NCBI RefSeq assembly: GCF_048544455.1
Contig: NC_133536.1
Span: forward strand, 166,952,825 to 167,016,824
Direction: 5' to 3'
DNA length: 64,000 bases
Source: Silene latifolia
Lineage: Eukaryota > Streptophyta > Magnoliopsida > Caryophyllales > Caryophyllaceae
Made by a program: the position numbers and the translations under genes. Below are positions 33,597 to 45,568 of this stretch, in pieces (position 1 is the first letter of the stretch; every line of letters begins with the position of its first letter). The notes beneath the pieces were generated by a model. The model searched no databases and was not told the origin of the DNA. It saw only the letters and a program-made list of their open reading frames with translations.

Positions 33597-34325
33597 TTTT
33601 GCCTCTTGCCTTGTTTATGATCAACTCATAGAAACTGTGTTGCTACAGAAACAAAAACACTAAATGGTGAGCCGTAACTCGTAAGCATAAGAAAAGGAAA
33701 AAAACACATACTATTTGAAAATTAAGCAACATATGATATAAAAAAGTATAGTACATGAGGTATGATCAGATCTTCTTTTACATAAAGAATATTTTCCACA
33801 GAAGTAGTTCGGACTTCATGAAAGTCAGGGGAAAGTTGTTGCTGCACTGCCCTCAGAAATGCCCCAATAGTATCTCCTTTGCGCACCTGCAGACTTGAGA
33901 TGGCATTAAAGAAAATATTTGAAGATCAATGCAAATATTACAATATGTAGGACGCATAAAGAGGAAACTAGAAATTCACTAGCCTTTATCACTATCCGAT
34001 GGCCTCTTCCATCCCAGTAACTATATGTAATCTGAAGAGGCGTGTCTGAAACACCAAATCAGGAAAGCAATGAGCAGAAGATATAGGGCAGTTGAGTTTG
34101 AAAGGACATTTTAAGAAATTGTATTTACTTTTAATCATTTCTTGCTCTATCACCCATTGTCTCTTCAGCCTCTCCCTTTCTTCATGTTCCTCAGCTTCTC
34201 TCTCACTTTGCATCATTTAAAACACTAATGTTACAAATTTAAATGCAAGACAGGCACCAGAATATACATTTAAAGTGAAGATGCAAGACCTGTCTGGCAA
34301 GAAGCTGGTTTCAACAGTGGGATTT
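33597..34325 (-). pseudogene. XCT: Captured fragment of XAP5/XCT (XAP5 CIRCADIAN TIMEKEEPER), five exons with introns
   Basis: Minus-strand exons: e1 34325-34290 (TVETSFLPD), e2 34205-34129 (SEREAEEHEERERLKRQW), e3 34045-33984 (TPLQITYSYWDGRGH), e4 33886-33755 (VRKGDTIGAFLRAVQQQLSP, then YVKEDLIIPH) and e5 33642-33597 (QHSFYELIINKARGK). Each junction keeps the frame; for instance e1 ends CCAGACAG and e2 starts TGAG, restoring Ser. Exons contain no stop. Boundaries are GT-AG except the e3 donor, which reads AAAG/GCTAGT. This is the conserved centre of XAP5/FAM50 proteins, nuclear factors that in Arabidopsis act in splicing, small-RNA production and the circadian clock. N- and C-terminal exons are missing. 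It lies antisense to the transposase within CACTA-C, so genomic capture by the transposon is the simplest reading. Confidence 0.85.
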
Positions 34326-34347
34326 ATCCCACAACTATAAAATACTA

Positions 34348-34506
34348 CTCCCTCCACTTTTTTTTGTTCACCCCATTTCTTTCTACACGCACATTAAGAA
34401 AAATTATTAAATAATGAAAAAGTAATAAAAGAGTTGTAAGTGGGGTGAAAAGAATGACGTGGACCGATTTAGAACAAATGAGGTGAAAATAGGAAAGTGG
34501 AGGGAG
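34348..34506. mobile_element. Stowaway-like MITE
   Basis: Termini CTCCCTCCACTTT and AAAGTGGAGGGAG are perfect 13-bp inverted repeats, flanked by TA on both sides (34346-34347 and 34507-34508), 159 bp in all with no coding potential. CTCCCTCC ends with a TA duplication mark Stowaway (Tc1/mariner-derived) elements. A 26-bp segment near its right end (34454-34479) is repeated just outside it (34517-34542). Confidence 0.85.
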
Positions 34507-34508
34507 TA

Positions 34509-35419
34509 TAAAATTGATGACGTGGACCGATTTGGAACAAATAGTTTCAAATGGGTACCAAAACGTGAAATAGTTTGTTAAATAGCCCTAACATGATAAA
34601 AAATTCAACATATCCTCTCACTCGGGTAGAATGATTGAATTGAGCGACAGTCAAACCACATGCAAAGCCTGTAACACTTATTTCCACGGCCTTGAAACCC
34701 ATATTCTTAAGCCTGCCTCCGTCTCTTCCTTCCCAGCAGAGGCTTGAACTTTTGATACCCTAACCAAAAAAAATGTACACAAATTAAGTGGAAACTCCCA
34801 ATTTCATCCCTCAACAATCTGAACCTTACAAGACCTGCAGGAAAGGGGCAGAGAGTATAGTAAACAACACAGCATAAGTTTCTTCCACTTCAATTATCAT
34901 AGAAATCTTACTTCTGCTACTTTTTTTTCTTTTGTTTGATGCTTAAGACCATATCTCTGGCCTTCCTATGACATTCCATTGACTGTATTAATGGCTGCTA
35001 GTGATGGAAAATAAGGGTATAAAGAAATTTTTGAAAATATTTGTGCAAATTTGTTCACCTGATCTTGTCATCTTTAGGATGTTTGGACTTTTGTCCCTAA
35101 TGATGTCAATTAGTTTTTGTAACTTGTCCAGTGTTTTGTTTTCTTATGTTTTTTTTAGTTATCACTTTTATTTTGAATAATTTTGAATAAAGGTTAAAAC
35201 CATCCTTATTTACAGGCTTTCTCTCCACCAAAATTCTCTATTTCGACCTTACAAAGCTACTTGATTGCCACTTGAAGGTATGTATATCTTTATTCAATTT
35301 CAGTTTCTCGTTAAATGATGGTTAATTTTTATTACATGAAACAGTTTAGTGCATTTAATGTGATTATTATACATCATTGATGTAGATACCCATTCGTATG
35401 CGTGTTTATTAACTAGATT
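34509..35419. other. CACTA-C region between MITE and transposase, nothing firmly recognised
   Basis: 34620-34790 has moderately open frames on both strands (minus: GGRLKNMGFKAVEISVTG) and could be a further captured fragment, but I recognise no family. 35150-35280 resembles transposase leader, with a possible acceptor before the ATG at 35420. Confidence 0.3.
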
Positions 35420-35642
35420 ATGGACCGAAGTTGGATGTCTGGAAAGCGTGATTTTGTTTATATTGAACGACTAAAGGAGTTTCTTAGTTGTGCCGTCGAA
35501 CATCAAAGTCTCAATGGAGATAATCAATTCGTAAGTCCGTGTACCTTATGTCAAAATCGTAAAAAGGTGAATTCTAGAGATGAATTGCAGGAACATTTAA
35601 TTTTAAAAGGATTTAAAGCAGATTATAATGTGTGGATATGGC

Positions 35643-36945
35643 TGTTGGAAATCATATTTTAAATATCACATATTTTAGTTTAAAGTTTTAGTCATAAAAA
35701 CTTAAGGATCTTATGCATGCAAAACAAATAAATAAGTGTAGAGGAAAACCGGTTCCTTACATTGAATATTTCGGTTCATGGGCACAAGTAAGGTCTCCTA
35801 CCTTCACTTGTTCTTGAGAAATGATGAGTAATAGGATGATCCTCCAAAGACTTCAAGTATAGAAGCCACTCCTCTTGATTGCACCCAAGATTATCCCATA
35901 TCTCTACTAAATAATATGTGCTAGATATTTGTTTAGTAGTTTACCTTAAAATTGATTACTAATACTCATATATTACACTAATAATATTAGTAATGTGATT
36001 TGAACAATTGAATCAAGATTTCTCAAGTTTTTTAGAGAAAAAGAAGGAGTAGAGAGAATAATGCATGTGAATATCTTTAACATGCATAAAGAGAATGAAT
36101 TAGAGAACAAAAACCAAAGTCCCCTTGGGAGTGTTAAGGGTGTCACGGTTTTGGGGAGTAAAATGGACCAATATATGGTCCTTCCCTTTTTACTTTTGTT
36201 CTTATCTAAATGTATAGGTATGCTAGCTAGTTAGACTAGGTATGATTACAAGTATTTTATCTCATAAAATAAATCAACCACAATCCACTACTACTACCTT
36301 CATTTCGGTCCATATGTATAAAATGGACTACCATTTTATTTTGTCAATTTGTCATTTGTCACACAATATGTCACATGTAGTATTATACATGTTATTAATT
36401 AATTTAATGCATATTTATCACATAAATATCATTTTATGAATTAATTAAATTACATACAACAAATTGACTAGTAATACTTGATCACATAAATAAAATGGGT
36501 CATTTAATTATAATTCACAACATCTTGTAATTATAATTAACCATTCATTCTCATCTCTATTGTTTCACAAACAATAAACAATTTTAGTAACAAAGCATTT
36601 TATTACTAAAATAAATCTTATTTAATCTCATTACAATAAGATAATTATTCTCTCTCACAAATTGAATTGTTCAATTTTAAGGAATTGATTAACTTGTATT
36701 GTCATACAATTAATCAACTTTACAGATTAGGGCATCATCCTTTAGGTGTGACCTTAAGGGATCAACTGACCACCACCGTCCCACGACAGTAACGTCAAAC
36801 TCTAGCAAGCCAGTCGTTACCGATTAATGTTGATCAGTTGACTATAAAATGAATCATCCCTTACGTATTCTGAAAAATGAGATTTAAACATGTGATCATC
36901 ATGATCGACAATTGTGATCGCATTATTGTCGGAGACACACCAACA
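35643..36945 (-). repeat. copia-6 3' LTR (left copy)
   Basis: Plus-strand TGTTGGAAATCATATTTT ... GACACACCAACA. Preceded on the element strand by GGACAAGTGGGAGAT (36960-36946), a classic copia polypurine tract. The frames within it (for example 36242-36439) are duplicated in the other LTR and are not genes. Confidence 0.95.
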
Positions 36946-39900
36946 ATCTCCCACTTGTCCTCGACAAGTGTGCGTCACCATTCTCTTGTCCTATTACTAT
37001 CACCCACTCAATGCAAGGTGTCTTTCAGGTCGTACTTGCAAGTGATCATATCGAGAGTGGTTTCCTCGATCTGGAGAATAACTGATTTAACCGGAATTAT
37101 CTACCATAGATACCTTCCGAGCGTGGCCACGCATTTCCAGTTCATTACTCCTCGAGTGGCCCTGAGATATTGTTTTAAACCTGACAAAGGGGTGGACAAT
37201 TCCTATCGCACTATTCCCTTCGACTAGCCACATCCAACATAACCCAAAATATGCCCATTTGACCCCATTTACGAAGGTCGTAGTAACATAAATCAAAGCT
37301 AATATGAAACCGTGCTACCTTGGGAGAACAGTCTTTAGTCAAAAGAATCGACTCATTAGAATACTATAGTAGCTCTCGCCATGACTAGGCTTTATAAATT
37401 TGCCAGAACTCTATAAGCGGTCACTGCCCGACAGAGTGTTCCCAACAGTCTGCCTATGTGATCGACTAGTCATCTCACATGACTCTATGGCACTTGAACT
37501 TGCCATCAATCGCATCACACTCTAGTCACTTCGAGACGTCACCTCATAAAAGTGACTATGGGCAAATACTATGTTAATCTAGGTTCACTTTAACGGGGTT
37601 CAATATCGTCATACAACCCGTTTGGATGTAAAAAAGTATAATAAAAGAGTTTTAAAGTAAAACTCGAACGACAAATGTGATTATCACATATGAATAGTCA
37701 ATGCCTGATTACTACTTCATATTCTATAATCCAGTTTGATCTTGAATGTAGTTGTTCATCTCAATTTAATTGAAATGACATGACTCATCATGTTAAGCCT
37801 ATGAGAAGGCTTTGGTTAGTAGCTTTTATCAACTTCTTGTACCTTACTCAACCTTACTACATATTCGTTTTCCTTTGTAATGTATACATTTGCATTACAA
37901 AACTTTCTGAGTACATGTCGAGATCCAATCAAGACATAGGCCCTCTAGCCTTAGAATAGCTCCCACTGTTTTCACAGTGTGCGGGACTCATCCTTCTTGC
38001 ACATCTCATGATTGCAAGTGTACTCAATTTCCGTTGTAAATATTTCTCATTGTTCTTTATTGCCTAGAACGATTCTAGAAAATCTATTTCTTAAATAAAA
38101 TAGCCACAATGGTATCTTAACCATCCTAATGTGTTTTGATTATGGTTTTGTCGGAAACCATGCGCAATCTCAATTGTCAATTGTCATTTGTGTAACACCC
38201 TTACACAAGATTGCATCAAAAACACTTTGCATTACATCCTTAATGCTTCTACAAGCACTTAAAGGTAATCTTTATGGCGTACTTGGTAACTATTACTTAA
38301 ATTCGATTTGAAACAATTCATCATACTCAAAGTATATGAAGTGTTATACATAATTTCCTATTTAATTGATTTGGCAGCGGAAACAAATGGAATCAATCAA
38401 ATATGTTCAACTCGATTGAACTAATCATGAATCTTATCAACATAAGACTTCTTATTTGGCGCTAATATCATGGTGATTTATCTACATAAATCTGGATATT
38501 AAAGATGTACTATATTACTCCAAATCTTAAATCAGTCCCAATGATCAATGTGTCATCCACATATAAGACTACTAAAAATTTCCGTAACTCCCACTAAACT
38601 TCATGTATAAACACAACTTCTTGACTTATCGGGAAAAGTTTTATAACATGATCAAAACATTGATTCCAACTCATTGATGTCCTACTTAAGACCCTCTCTT
38701 AAGTTTCACATTATCTTAGGATTGCAAGAATCTACAAAACTCAAGACATGTATTGAATACATTCCTTCTAATTGAAGAAGTGGGTTTTAGATTCACTTGC
38801 TATATGTATATCATTATAATGAAACACAATCCCTAAGAAGATCCAAATAGACTTAAGCATTTCAACTAGTGCAAAACCCTTTGCCACCAATCAAGCTCTG
38901 ATATCTCTCAATTCACTGGGAATTTATTTCGGATTTTCATGGCTCTAAGCCTTGTATTGAGTTGTGACTTAAACACTCTCATGTAAGACATATGTTCATT
39001 ACTTTCCAGAAGTAATCAACTTGAATCAAACAATTTCTTTGTAAGTTGCAAGCTCTTTACTTTCTAAAAGTAACACTAATTCATCATCTTCAACAAGTGA
39101 TAACTTTAACCTCCTAGGTTTTGAAGAAACAACATCTTACATAAAATGTACAAAACGTCTCATGTTGCCAAGAAAGACCAGTTTCTTGCGACATACAATT
39201 CTTTTGTGGCTATTGAATAATTTCTCCCACTCTGTCTTCTAGAAATAAACTTGTATTCTAGAAAGATAGCTTCACGAGCCGCAAACCCGTTGTACTCGTG
39301 ATTATAGTAAGAAAAAATGAGCATTTGTTTCTTTTGAAAACTTACAAGCATGGTACTCTACCATTTCATATCTCATATGATTCGTTTTAGATTTAGTGGA
39401 AAAACAATTTGGACAAAATGATAAAATCCCCAAAAGGATCAAGTAACTCAAAGTAACTTGATTGAAGTCCAAACCATATCGAATAGCGTTTGATTTCTTA
39501 TCCAACCACACATTATCCCATAATGCGTGCTAAGAGAGATTAACTTGTGATACTATATCACATTTTATTTGGCTTATATCAAAGTCTTCACTTTGATAAT
39601 CCCATCACGACTAGATCGTGATTCTTTGAACTCTTTGAACTTCTTCAAAAATTTCTCTATTTACCTTATTAAGCGAACACATTAGTGTCAACTTAAATCG
39701 TTGGTAAAAGAAAATGATCAACCTATTTTGGATCAAGGATTTATAACCTCGATCTCCTTTTAAACCAAAAGGCACGAGACATCTTGCTTTGAATACAAGA
39801 TACGCATATACCATAAGATCTAATGGTTTCAAGAGTACTCGATAACTCTTTGCGTTCATCATTCCAGAATCTAAGGTTTAATCTTGGGTTACCAATTTGA

Positions 39901-40850
39901 GTCTTGCATCATCTTCATGATATATCATTCTAGTTTGGTTTAGAATATAATCACCTTGATAATGGGCTTAGCCATACATCAAATCATGGTGTATAGGGTC
40001 ACAAAAGTGAGACCTCTTTTGTATCTTAACAAGTTTATATTCTTATTTAGAGTTTATGTACTTAATAGTCATAATTAAGGTATAAATATAAACCCAAAAC
40101 TAGATTGAGTACACAATGACTCTATCTCTCGACATCATTGTTGCTAGTCGTCATATTCTAATCATCCTATGTATCAAATACAATGATGAAAACCACCACT
40201 GGTTTCTAATATTGACGAAGTACTACTAGCAAAATTTATGTTAATCAAATAAACATTTAAAGAAGAAGGTTCCATTAGATGTCCCACAACTAACTTGTTG
40301 ATTCTTCAATAATTTGGGGTAGTTTCCTTTCTAGCGTCCAACAATTAAGGCAATGGAAACTTTATCGGTCAGGATTGATAGGTTTAGTATCGTTATTCTC
40401 AATAACTTTACTTTTAACATTACCTTGTATCAATTCCATTCTAATTTTACTTCTTTGAACTTCGTCCTTTTCTTAACGGTTTAAGAGAATGCTCCCACTC
40501 ATTTCAATGAGTCTTTGCTTAGAGAAGCAAAATTGAATTTCATGAAGACTACTCTTCATTCGTTCGTTTAGTCTTAAAATTTTCATTCAAGTGGTTGCGG
40601 TATTTTGGTTAATTACGATTTCTAACAAATCTAGTCACCAAAATGATTTAACGTTTCAAGGTACTTAACTGAATTAAGCATATGAGAAACAACTCATTGT
40701 AAGTAGATATGTTAGTCAAGAATCAAAAACCCTTTTGATCACGAATAACTTTTATCTATACTCTTCACAAGAGATCCTTCCAATGGATAACACGAGGTTT
40801 TAGAAGAAAAATTCATATTTGTCTTTAGTTACAATGTTTTAATGGAGATT
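36946..40850 (-). pseudogene. copia-6 pol remnant, heavily decayed
   Basis: Recognisable islands on the minus strand: the integrase-reverse transcriptase linker at about 39350-39150 (NHEYNGFAAREAIFLEYKF, then ISRRQSGR, matching copia-7 at 58300-58400) and the reverse transcriptase active-site motif at 38570-38531 (VLYVDDTLIIGTD). Between and beyond these only scattered frames remain. The part near 36946-37320 corresponds to the 3' noncoding region of copia-7 (60650-60910; for example the GGCCACGCTCGGAAG / CTTCCGAGCGTGGCC match). Gag is not clearly readable. Not functional. Confidence 0.75.
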
Positions 40851-43102
40851 TGAATTAAAATCGAAATGATATCGTATAAATTGAGGTAAAGAAATAGAAC
40901 AATATGATAGCGGAATAATGAAAACAAAACATTCATCGTTATAATAATAATACTTGTAAATAATATGACAAGTATGAGCATTTATATAGTGACCTCTACC
41001 CAACTATTATAAATGATTCCAAGATCCAAATTCATATTAACTTGGGCACGGTGTGGCCGATAAATCCCTTATCAATATAACTCGGTGGATTAACTCTTTA
41101 ATCGATTCCACTTTTAGAACTCATGGTCGATAAAATTACATTAACATTTATCTTTAGCCCGGAACACATGCAACTACGGTCACGAATACTTCCGTTGAGC
41201 TCAATCCAAATTTTGAATAAATGTGTCCATGATCCAAACCCACATTAACTTGGGCACGGTGTAGCCGATAAATCCCTCATCAACATGAATTCGATGGATA
41301 GACATTTATCACCCACTTCCCCTACGTAACAAGGTTTGTACCCCGGTGTGGCCGAGTGCACTCCCTCACGAAATAGGTTTTCATGGTTTCTACTTTTTGG
41401 TAAGGCTAAGTCTCAATTGTTTATTTTAGCGAGAGGTCATGTCAATTTATTATCTATCACGTTTTAAGTGCACTAAAGCGGTGAACTACGATAATTGTAA
41501 TTGACACGGTCGATAAACTCGATTTAAAATGCATGTTTAGTTATGGCGATTTAGCGATGCATGCAACATATAAATAAAATGCAAAGCATAAAAATAAAAT
41601 CCTAGTATGGCCTTCCTAAAATAGTAAATCTAATAAACTATTACAAAATCGGAAACCAACTCCTTTGGTCCCTTGAACTTCGGTCTTGGCACGCATTTCA
41701 AGGCAACACTTTCTTTAATGGTTCGCCTTCTTGAGTGGCACCGTCTTCAAGGTACTCCGGAAAAATAAATTACATAATAAATTACATAATTTCCTATTAT
41801 ACATTTGTAATTAAAAATAAAAATAAATCTATTAAATTACAAAACGGTGATACGAGATCACAATAAATTTCAACCGAATCGATATTCCCATACATTTCGG
41901 GTAATATCAATTAAAAACTAAGGCCATACTAAGTAAAATTACATAATTCAAAAATTACATAAAATTAAAATATGACAATCATAAATAAAATGTAGCATTA
42001 TAATATGTATGAACATGCCCAATTTTATACTAAATCACCTTTAAGAGCCAATATCGTATATTAATCGGTTTTTACGGATTTGCGTGATTTAACCTTTTAA
42101 AATCACAATAATTACATAAAATCATATTTATGTACAAGTTAATTACCCTAACCATCTTAGGACTCAAAATTAGTCTGCACTAACATTTGATAGTAATTAA
42201 CCTAGATTTCTTAATATTGTTTATGAATGGACCTAAAATACAAAATTATGTCATAAACTTCAAATTAAATCATAAAAATTTCAATTAATTTCAAAATTTG
42301 AAATTTAAACTCATGAACATTCTGGAAAAATACCATGACACTCATAATGTTCAAAACATAGGTTAAAAATTTCGAAATTTATCGAGAAAAATAATGTTGC
42401 GGTTTATCGATTTTAACAATTATGATCCTAAAAATATGATAAAAATTATATTCATCAACTTTTCACTTTTAGATCTGAAATATATGATAAAATGCAACAT
42501 GTAACGTTTTTCCTTAGTCATGAAGTATGTTTTAGCATTTTTACTAATTAAAGTCACTATTTATGTGATTTTTCATCAAAAATTCATAAATCATGCCTAA
42601 AGACTTCATTATAGCCAAATATTTTACACACATCTTGTAACATTGCATGTGACAATATACTAAATTTCCATGACCAGATTCGAAATATTACTCATATTAA
42701 CCTATTTACCCATTTAAATACGATTTTAACTTGAAAAATCCATATTTCGAGCAAAACAACTCATTTTATTATGAAAATTTACAGGCCATCAGTAGATAAT
42801 ATATGTGAAAACATATCCAAAAACCACTGGAAAATCGAAGTTTAGCTATTTTTAGTCCAAAAATGACATTTTTATCATAAAAATCACATTTTAATGCCAT
42901 TATGATATAAAATGAACAATAAAATCCATAAATAAACCAAAATATCCTAAAAATCACTTAGGACCAGAAACTTTTAACATGCAAAATTATTTCATGATTT
43001 ATCTTCATAAATCCTAAATAACAAGTTTTATATGTTAATTAAATTAACTCGGAAAAACTAACCCAATCTTGCATGCAACAACCATAATGCTCTGATACCA
43101 CT
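40851..43102 (-). other. copia-6 long leader and primer binding site
   Basis: PBS TGGTATCAGAGC on the element strand (43100-43089), two bases from the LTR. The leader is over 2 kb and A/T-rich. It contains a repeated phrase, AACTTGGGCACGGTGTGGCCG-like, at about 41039 and 41248, each followed by ATAAATCCC. Copia-7 has a leader of similar length and style. Confidence 0.7.
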
Positions 43103-44405
43103 TATTAGAAATCATATTTTAAATATCACATATTTTATTTTAAAGTTTTAGTCATAAAAACTTAAGGATCTTATGCATGCAAAACAAATAAATAAGTGTA
43201 GAGGAAAACCGTTTCCTTACATTGAATATTTCGGTTCATGGGCACAAGTAAGGTCTCCTACCTTCACTTGTTCTTGAGCAATGATGAGTAATAGGATGAT
43301 CCTCCAAATACTTCAAGTATAGAAGACACTCCTCTTGATTGCACCCAAGATTATCCCATATCTCTACTAAATAATATGTGCTAGATATTTGTTTAGTAGT
43401 TTACCTTAAAATTGATTACTAATACTCATATATTATACTAATAATATTAGTAATGTGATTTGAACAATTGAATCAAGATTTCTCAAGTTTTTTAGAGAAA
43501 AAGAAGGAGTAGAGAGAAGAATGCATGTGAATATCTTTAACATGCATAAAGAGAATGAATTAGAGAACAAAAACCAAAGTCCCCTTGGGAGTGTTAAGGG
43601 TGTCACGGTTTTGGGGAGTAAAATGGACCAATATATGGTCCTTCCCTTTTTACTTTTGTTCTTATCTAAATGTATAGGTATGCTAGCTAGTTAGACTAGG
43701 TATGATTACAAGTATTTTATCTCATAAAATAAATCAACCACAATCCACTACTACTACCTTCATTTCGGTCCATATGTATAAAATGGACTACCATTTTATT
43801 TTTTCAATTTGTCATTTATCACACAATATGTCACATGTAGTATTATACATGTTATTAATTAATTTAATGCATATTTATCACATAAATATCATTTTAGGAA
43901 TTAATTAAATTACATACAACAAATTGACTAGTAATACTTGATCACATAAATAAAATGGGTCATTTAATTATAATTCATAACATCTTGTAATTATAATTAA
44001 CCATTCATTCTCATCTCTATTGTTTCACAAACAATAAACAATTTTAGTAACAAAGCATTTTATTAGTAAAATAAATCTTATTTAATCCCATTACAATAAG
44101 ATAATTATTCTCTCTCACAAATTGAGTTGTTCAATTTTAAGGAATTGATTAACTTGTTTTGTCATACAATTAATCAACTTTACAGATTAGGGCATCATCC
44201 TTTAGGTCTGACCTTCAGGGATCAACTGACCACCACCGTCCCACGACAGTAACGTCAAACTCTAGCAAGCCAGTCGTTACCGATTAATGTTGATCAGTTG
44301 ACTATAAAATGAATCATCCCTTACGTATTCTTAAAAATGAGATTTAAACATGTGATCATCATGATCGACAATTGTGATTGCATTATTGTCGGGGACACTC
44401 CAACA
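43103..44405 (-). repeat. copia-6 5' LTR (right copy)
   Basis: Plus-strand TATTAGAAATCATATTTT (start mutated from TGTTGG) ... GACACTCCAACA. Same length as the left copy. Followed by the target duplication ATGGC. Confidence 0.95.
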
Positions 44406-45568
44406 ATGGCATGGAGAAAGTAATAATGATATTTGTACCAACGTAAATTTTGGAATTAATGATAAAGATGGGAATCAGATTGATGTCGGGATAGAAAATG
44501 ATGATGAAATTTTTGAAAATATTGATATGGATGATAATATAGAGCCTGATAATGATAATATTGACGGGCTGATGAAGGATCTTGAAGAAGATATTGTGGA
44601 GTGCCCAATTATTTTTCAGAGAATGGTTGATAATTCCAAGAAGCCTTTATACCCGAATGGTTCTAAATTCTCTCTTTTGTTAGTTGTGTTGAAACTATTC
44701 ACATTGAAAGCTGGAAATGGGTGGAGTGACAAGAGTTTTACTTCCTTGTTAGAACTTTTGTGTCAAATGTTGCCAGAAGGTAACGAGCTTCCCTCCACCA
44801 CATACAAATGCAAGAAACTACTATGCCCATTATCTATGTCTTACCAAAAGATTCATGCATGCCCGAAGGACTGTATTTTGTACCGAAAAAAGTACAGTGA
44901 ATTAAAAGAATGCCCAAAGTGTGGTGAGTCACGATACAAGGGGGTAGATAATGGTAATGGTGGCAAGAAGAAGGGGAGTCCTGTGAAGACATTATGGTAT
45001 TTGCCAATAATACCAAAATTTAAACGCTTTTTTGCAAATAAAAAAGATGCGGAGTACATGTTGGGGCATCAAAAGGGCAGGAATAAAGATGGCAGACTGA
45101 GGCATGTAGCTGATTCTCCCTAATGGAGAACAATTGATCGAACCTTTCCAGAATTCGGTTCAGAGCCTAGAAATTTAAGATTGAGACTTTGCACCGATAG
45201 AATTAATCCTTTTGAAACTTTAAGGACCCAATATGGTTATTTGCCAGTAATGTTGATAATTTACAATATCCCTCCTTGGCTTACCACAAAGAGCAAATAC
45301 ATTATTTTAACACTCCTAATTTCGGGACCAAAACAACCTGGAAATGACATTGACGTGTATTTGGCTCCTCTAATTGAAGACTTAAAACTCTTGTGGAACG
45401 ATGGGGTATGGGTGTTTAATGCAGCTACTAGCTCTAGGTTTCAAATACATGTGTGGAAAATAAATTCATCTCTCTAAAATTAATATAAATATTTTACTAA
45501 GATTGTTAGTAATAAAAAATAAAATAAATACTAAGTGTATTTGTATTTACATATTATCAAGGGTTAAA

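Larger units (their letters stand above)
35643..44405 (-). mobile_element. copia-6: full-length minus-strand Ty1/copia element, TSD ATGGC
   Basis: LTRs of equal length, 1303 bp (35643-36945 and 43103-44405), flanked by ATGGC on both sides (35638-35642 and 44406-44410). On the element strand the order is 5' LTR (right), PBS (43100-43089), long leader, decayed gag-pol, polypurine tract (36960-36946) and 3' LTR (left). I counted about two dozen LTR differences by eye, roughly 98% identity, and no indels. Related in LTR start, polypurine tract and 3' noncoding region to copia-7. Confidence 0.93.
35420..45449 (+). pseudogene. TNP2-type transposase of CACTA-C, split by copia-6 and cut by a deletion
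   Basis: The N-terminal piece (35420-35642) is the transposase-associated domain: MDRSWMSGKRDFVYIERLKE, SPCTLCQNRKKVNSRDELQE. Reading resumes at 44406 after copia-6, in frame, with the target duplication ATGGC forming the join (VWIW then HGESNND). Then follow an acidic stretch (ENDDEIFENIDMDDN), the tnp2 domain (GWSDKSFTSLLELL, YQKIHACPKDC, CPKCGESRYKG, TLWYLPIIPKFKRFF, RLRHVADSP), a single TAA stop at 45121-45123 and then WRTIDRTFPEF, LISGPKQPGNDIDVYLAPL. The reading ends at 45449 within tnp2, where truncated copia-7 LTR begins; DUF4218 and DUF4216 are gone. Apart from the insertion, the stop and the deletion, the frame is well kept, so CACTA-C was active not long before. Confidence 0.9.

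Noticed and set aside
33992..34216. A 74-codon ORF read straight through the XCT e2-e3 region
   Set aside because: It translates an intron; the spliced reading gives a perfect match to the family pattern on both sides.
36242..36439. Small frame that recurs at 43702-43908, suggesting a conserved peptide
   Set aside because: Both copies lie at the same position in the two LTRs of copia-6; duplication of the LTR explains the conservation.
44834..45059. Minus-strand frames in the CACTA-C transposase
   Set aside because: Antisense shadows of the tnp2 domain.
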